From NCBI RefSeq assembly GCF_050586465.1, contig NZ_JBOCEG010000006.1, forward strand, positions 1 to 64,000: DNA of 64,000 bases. Reading direction: 5' to 3'. A program made the translations under genes and the position numbers. Every line of letters begins with the position of its first letter. The stretch's first letter is position 1. The notes under the pieces are model-generated. The model made no database searches. It was not told the DNA's origin and saw only the letters and a program-made list of their open reading frames with translations. Source of the DNA: CAJXYS01 sp913063035 (lineage in GTDB: Bacteria; Pseudomonadota; Alphaproteobacteria; Rhodobacterales; Rhodobacteraceae). Below, piece after piece: positions 60,332-64,000 of the stretch.

Positions 60332-61282
60332 TCAGTCCCGCGGCGGCGGCGGCGGCGGGCCGAAGAGCGCCGCCAGTTCGGCGATCTCTCCGGCCGGCTT
60401 CCAGCCCTGCTGCCCGGCGGTCCAGGCCAGCGTCCCCGACCCGATGCGGCCGTCGCGGGCCATCCGCGCCAGCGTCTCGCGGCTGTAGGGGCCGTAGCTT
60501 TGGCCGCCCTCGGCGATATGCCATTCCTGCGCGGCGGGCGGCGGCGGGGGCGTCTTGTCCGTGCCGGCGCGGCCGAGGCCCGAGGCCGCGCGCGCGTCGA
60601 GCGTGGCCTCCACGGCCGTGGGCAAAGATACCTTTTCGACGTAGAGCTCGGGTATCTCCAGGCCGTACTCGGCCAGCACGGGTGCGATATCGGACGCGAC
60701 GCGACGCCCCAGATCGCCGGTGCTGGCCGCGATGTCGAACGCGCCGAGGCCCGCGCCGGACAGCGCCGGGCCGAACTGTTGCAGGATGATGTTGCGGATC
60801 TGGTCGCTGATCTCGTCGGTCGTGAACTCACCGTCGGTTCCGACGATCTCCGTCAGGAAACGCGCCGGGTCGATCACCCGGATCGCGTAGGTGCCGTAGG
60901 CGCGCAGACGCAGGGGGCCGAACTCGGGATCGCGCAGGATCACCGGGCTGCGCGTGCCCCATTTGAGATCGCGGAAGCGCGTGGTGGCGACGAAATAGAT
61001 CTCGGAGGTGAAGGGCGAGCGGAAGCCGTGATCCCAGTGCTTGAGCCGGGTCAATACCGGCATGGTGTTGGTTTCCAGCCGGTAGAGGCCCGGCGCGAAC
61101 ACGTCGGCGACCTGGCCTTCATGGACGAAGACGGCCGCCTGGCCCGCACGCACCGTCAGCTTGGCGCCGTAGCGGATCGCGTGGCCGGCCCGGTCGAAGC
61201 GCCAAACCAGCCTGTCGCGTCTGTCGTCGGTCCAGTGGATGACGTCGATGAACTCGCCGCGGAGAAAATCGAAGATCGGCAT
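60332..61282 (-). CDS. SPFH-domain protein with C-terminal GYF_2 domain
   Basis: Protein of 316 residues. IFDFLRGEFIDVIHWTDDRR starts the SPFH (band-7-like) virion-core-type domain, covering to about residue 225. A Pro-rich linker (TPPPPPAAQ) leads to a GYF_2 domain (about 253-308) with GQSYGPYSRETLARMARDGR and GQQGWKPAGEIAELAALF, ending in a Pro tail. It is last in the minus-strand cluster with DUF2927, TelA and XpaC. It probably acts as a membrane-associated scaffold; the partner of the GYF domain is unknown. Confidence 0.88.
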   Translation of the reverse strand: MPIFDFLRGEFIDVIHWTDDRRDRLVWRFDRAGHAIRYGAKLTVRAGQAAVFVHEGQVADVFAPGLYRLETNTMPVLTRLKHWDHGFRSPFTSEIYFVATTRFRDLKWGTRSPVILRDPEFGPLRLRAYGTYAIRVIDPARFLTEIVGTDGEFTTDEISDQIRNIILQQFGPALSGAGLGAFDIAASTGDLGRRVASDIAPVLAEYGLEIPELYVEKVSLPTAVEATLDARAASGLGRAGTDKTPPPPPAAQEWHIAEGGQSYGPYSRETLARMARDGRIGSGTLAWTAGQQGWKPAGEIAELAALFGPPPPPPRD

Positions 61283-61293
61283 CCCGCCGCCCC

Positions 61294-62241
61294 CTAGCTC
61301 TCGCCGCCCGTCAGGTCGGCGACGATCTCGCGCACGACCGCGCGCGCGGCGTCCGGCGTCATGCCGAGCGCGAGCCGTTCGTCATAGAGGATTTCCAGCA
61401 AAAGCTCGTCGTGGCGGGTCAAGAGCGCGAACTCCTCGTCATCGTTGAAGATCGAGGGCCGCGCCATCGGGCTGTCATTGGCAAGCCCCATCGCCTGCGC
61501 GATCTCCTCGTGGATGCAGGAGAGCCGCAGCAGGTCCGGGTGCTCGGCCTTGATCAGCACGACGGCGGCGGTATAGGCGCTGTTCGCCGCCTGGTTCGAC
61601 AGGGCGTAGGCCGCGCAGAAGGTGTTGCGCGGGCTGTAGACGATCTCGTTGACGACCGCCGGGCTGACCCGCGGGATCAGCGTCTCGAGCTGCGGGCCGA
61701 TGGTCTTCTGTTCGTCGCGGTTGAGGAACAGAACGACGAAATTCGCCGTGCCCTCGGTCAGGGTGATCGGGTGCCCGGTCACGCGCGACAGGCGCTGGAC
61801 GTAGCGCTGGACATCGCGGCGATCCGCGCCGCGCTGGGCCGCGTCGACGGACGGGCCGAAAACGAGGCGCATGCGGATCGGGTCTTCCCAGCGGCGCAGC
61901 CGGCTCGGGGTCTGCTGCTGGACGAAGCGCCCGCCGCTGACGACGTATTCGTCGTAGAGCGCGATGCGCTCGAAGTTCTCGACCAGGTTGCGGGCGGTAA
62001 ACGGCACGTCCGCCCCGCCCATGTCGCGCCGGAGTAGCCCCTGCGCCAGAAGGCGTTGCTGCACCCCCGCGTAATACCGGGCCAGCCGCAGGCTTTCCTC
62101 GGACGGTTGCGCCGCGTCCGGGCGGGGTTCGGGGGCGGGCGAGTCCATCGGCGCGATGGGGGCGCAACTGGCCAGGGCGGCCAGCAGGGCGCCGGTCGCG
62201 AGAAGCCCGCGAAGCCCCGGGAACACGGACCGATCAGCCAT
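61294..62241 (-). CDS. DUF2927 lipoprotein
   Basis: Protein of about 315 residues with a lipoprotein signal (LLAALASC, Cys about 26) and the DUF2927 domain. PFTARNLVENFERIALYDEY, RDVQRYVQRLSRVTGHPITL and LLRLSCIHEEIAQAMGLAND are characteristic; the HEE-type motif suggests a zinc-protease-like active site, unproven. The ATG at 62241 overlaps the stop of telA. Four tandem genes (XpaC, TelA, DUF2927, SPFH-GYF) form one probable operon. Confidence 0.88.
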   Translation of the reverse strand: MADRSVFPGLRGLLATGALLAALASCAPIAPMDSPAPEPRPDAAQPSEESLRLARYYAGVQQRLLAQGLLRRDMGGADVPFTARNLVENFERIALYDEYVVSGGRFVQQQTPSRLRRWEDPIRMRLVFGPSVDAAQRGADRRDVQRYVQRLSRVTGHPITLTEGTANFVVLFLNRDEQKTIGPQLETLIPRVSPAVVNEIVYSPRNTFCAAYALSNQAANSAYTAAVVLIKAEHPDLLRLSCIHEEIAQAMGLANDSPMARPSIFNDDEEFALLTRHDELLLEILYDERLALGMTPDAARAVVREIVADLTGGES

Positions 62242-63403
62242 CGGCAGGCCCGTCTCCGTCATCGGTGACGGCCGGCCGCGCGGCGCGGGCGGCGGCGAGG
62301 GTGTCGCGCAGCTCGCTTTCCATCTTGGTGAGGTCTTCCTCTGCCGCGGCACGCTTGGCCTTGCCCTCGTCGGCGATGCGCAGGCTTTCCTCGATGGTCT
62401 CGATCAGGTCCGTGTTGGCCTTGCGGATCGCGTCGATGTCGAACACGCCGCGTTCCATCTCGCGGCGGATCCGCGCGTTGGCGTCCTTCAGGTTGGCCGC
62501 GTTCGCGGTCAGAAGCTCGTTCGTCAGGTCCGATGCCTCGCTGACGGCCTGCGCGGCCTCGGACGAGCGCTGGATCGTCACGGCCTGGGCAAGCTGCGTT
62601 TCCCAGAGCGGCACGGTATTGACCATCGTGGAATTGATCTTGGTCACCAGCGACTTGTCGTTTTCCTGCACCAGCCGGATCGAGGGCAGGGACTGCATCG
62701 TCACCTGCCGGGTGAGTTTCAGGTCGTGGACGCGGCGTTCGAGATCGTCGCGGGCCGCGCGCAGGTCGCGCAGTTCCTGCGCCTTCATGACCTGCTCGGA
62801 CTCGGTCGCCGCTTCGACCGCGCGTTCGCGTTCCGGAATTTCGGTCTCGTCGAGGTCCTTCAGCTTTGCCTCGCCCGCGGCGATATAGAGCGCCAGCTCA
62901 TCGTAGAAATCGAGCGTCTTCTCGTAGAGCTTGTCGAGCGACTTGATGTCCTTGAGAAGCCGGTGCTCGTGCTTCAGCAGGTTGTCGGTGATCCGGTCGA
63001 TCTGGCCCTGCACCTCTTCGTAGCGGGCCGCGAACTTGGCGGCGGGGGCGACCCGGCCAGTCAGCCATTCCCACCAGGACCGGTTGCGGCGCATGTCCAG
63101 TTCGGACACCGAGAAGCCCCGGATCGTCGTGACCATGTCGCGCAGGCTGTCGCCGGCCGGACCCACGTCCTTGTTCCGGACATCGGCCAGCATCTTCTGG
63201 CTGATCGCCTGCAACTCGGTCTGGGCGCGACTGCCGAAGGCGATGATCGAATTGGTGTCGCCCATGTCGATCTCGTCCATGCGCGCGGCGACCGCCTCGG
63301 TGGCGGGGCGCGCATCGGGCGCGGGTTCGGGCAGGACAAAGGCGTTCAGCTTCTCGACTTCCTCGAGATCGGCCTTCGCCCGGTCACGTGTGCTGTCGGA
63401 CAT
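62234..63403 (-). CDS. Toxic anion resistance (TelA-family) protein
   Basis: Mostly helical protein of 389 residues. FGSRAQTELQAISQKMLADV, GDSLRDMVTTIRGFSVSELD, MQSLPSIRLVQENDKSLVTK and WETQLAQAVTIQRSSEAAQA are TelA/KlaA-type features. The family is associated with tellurite or stress resistance and with the Ter system, but the biochemical function is uncertain. It follows the XpaC-like gene by 13 bases and overlaps the DUF2927 start by 8. Normal length, no defect. Confidence 0.9.
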   Translation of the reverse strand: MSDSTRDRAKADLEEVEKLNAFVLPEPAPDARPATEAVAARMDEIDMGDTNSIIAFGSRAQTELQAISQKMLADVRNKDVGPAGDSLRDMVTTIRGFSVSELDMRRNRSWWEWLTGRVAPAAKFAARYEEVQGQIDRITDNLLKHEHRLLKDIKSLDKLYEKTLDFYDELALYIAAGEAKLKDLDETEIPERERAVEAATESEQVMKAQELRDLRAARDDLERRVHDLKLTRQVTMQSLPSIRLVQENDKSLVTKINSTMVNTVPLWETQLAQAVTIQRSSEAAQAVSEASDLTNELLTANAANLKDANARIRREMERGVFDIDAIRKANTDLIETIEESLRIADEGKAKRAAAEEDLTKMESELRDTLAAARAARPAVTDDGDGPADG

Positions 63404-63416
63404 AACTCTTTCCCTC

Positions 63417-64000
63417 TCAATCTGGGTGCACGCCTTCGCGTTCCAGCCGCTCGCGCAGGACCTCGATCTCGACGTCGAGATCGGTGCGGTTGTCCAGCAG
63501 CAGCGACCGGTGGCGCGCTTCGAAATTCTTTTCCAGGTCGCTCAGGAGCGCCTCGTAATCTGCCCGCGCCTGCGGGTCCCGTGTCTTGGCATATATATCG
63601 GCGAATTTGGTCGTCGCGTCACGTGCGCCGATCAGGTAGACGCCGAGATAGCGGCGGGCCGCCGGCAGGTCGCGGGGATCTTCCTCGACGGTGCGGAACA
63701 TGTCGCGCGCCACGGCCTGGAAACGCGAGAGCCGCGATTCAAGCCGCCGGTCGCCCAGCTGCCGGATCGCCTTCGTCATCGCGCCGAGATGGGTCTCGGC
63801 CTCTTCGACGGCGCGGGCGACGCGCTGGGTGGCGATGGTATCGGCGCCCGCGCCCTTGTCGCGCAGGGGATCGATCCCGAAGGCGAAGAGGTGGAGCACC
63901 GCGCCCATCGCGGCGAAGATCACGGCCTCCAGCGGGCCGTAGCCCGCGATCCCGGCCAGGCCGAGCCCCATGCCCATCAGCGCGGCGCCGAAGATCTTGC
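63417..64000 (-). CDS. XpaC-like protein (5-bromo-4-chloroindolyl phosphate hydrolysis family), partial
   Basis: The N-terminus lies beyond the window, so only about 194 C-terminal residues are seen. They begin with a hydrophobic stretch (LGLAGIAGYGPLEAVIFAAM) and continue with RVARAVEEAETHLGAMTKAI, MFRTVEEDPRDLPAARRYLG and VYLIGARDATTKFADIYAKT, the XpaC pattern usually encoded beside telA. The pairing strengthens both identifications. It is the first visible gene of the operon. Confidence 0.85.
   Translation of the reverse strand, partial: KIFGAALMGMGLGLAGIAGYGPLEAVIFAAMGAVLHLFAFGIDPLRDKGAGADTIATQRVARAVEEAETHLGAMTKAIRQLGDRRLESRLSRFQAVARDMFRTVEEDPRDLPAARRYLGVYLIGARDATTKFADIYAKTRDPQARADYEALLSDLEKNFEARHRSLLLDNRTDLDVEIEVLRERLEREGVHPD

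Overview
The window looks like a chromosomal segment of a GC-rich alphaproteobacterium, most likely a marine Rhodobacteraceae (Roseobacter-type). The reasons are the GC-rich housekeeping-type genes, the DUF2927 / toxic-anion-resistance / XpaC block, the transglutaminase-like cysteine peptidase, the Flp/TadE/TadG-type pilus proteins and an FNR-type box of the FnrL kind. This assignment rests on protein sequence recognition only. One run of 100 N (54597-54696) is an assembly gap inside a tandem repeat.

Region 1 (about 0.2-9.3 kb) is a polysaccharide island. An AT-rich sulfotransferase and three family-2 glycosyltransferases lead into a GC-rich GDP-mannose / GDP-fucose block (gmd, GDP-fucose synthase, manC), followed by an AT-rich methyltransferase. 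Region 2 (9.7-13.5 kb) holds a tyrosine recombinase divergent from a small XRE regulator, a Flp-type pilin, a VanZ-like protein and a DUF218 (YdcF-like) protein. Region 3 (13.9-25.5 kb) holds a secreted subtilisin-like protease with an outer-membrane-type partner, a GT-C-like membrane protein, a TadG-like protein, two O-antigen-ligase-like proteins flanking a GT87 enzyme, and a secreted calcium-loop protein. Region 4 (25.6-29.5 kb) holds an orphan phage packaging cassette (ParB-like domain, DUF5681, large terminase) and two unusual Flp-type pilins, one fused to a C-terminal beta-sandwich-like domain.

Region 5 (29.7-46.6 kb) is the main capsule/exopolysaccharide locus. It has GT25-GT4-GT25 in one overlapping operon, an FkbM methyltransferase, a sulfotransferase, a WecA-type initiating transferase, and two paralogous chain-length/export pairs (Wzc-like plus Wza-like). 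The pairs are arranged divergently around an outer-membrane-barrel candidate, and UDP-glucuronate epimerase follows. Both Wzc-like proteins keep the membrane topology but have lost the kinase Walker A motif and the tyrosine-rich tail. The Wza-like proteins differ in architecture, one carrying a duplicated export domain.

Region 6 (46.7-56.5 kb) holds a small membrane protein behind a striking operator-like sequence, a TadE-TadG pair, an RND efflux operon, a secreted protein ending in at least 32 Gln-Ser-Glu repeats, and a TPR-sulfotransferase directly downstream of it. Region 7 (56.7-64 kb) is mostly conserved housekeeping: a cysteine peptidase, an ABC exporter, D-aminoacyl-tRNA deacylase, a small heat-shock protein with an FNR-type box, and a four-gene SPFH-GYF / DUF2927 / TelA / XpaC cluster running off the window end.

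Taken together, the window mainly encodes cell-surface building: nucleotide sugars, glycosyl, methyl and sulfate transfer, polymer ligation and export, and surface pilins and adhesin-like proteins. AT-rich sulfotransferase, glycosyltransferase and methyltransferase genes have apparently been inserted into a GC-rich background.
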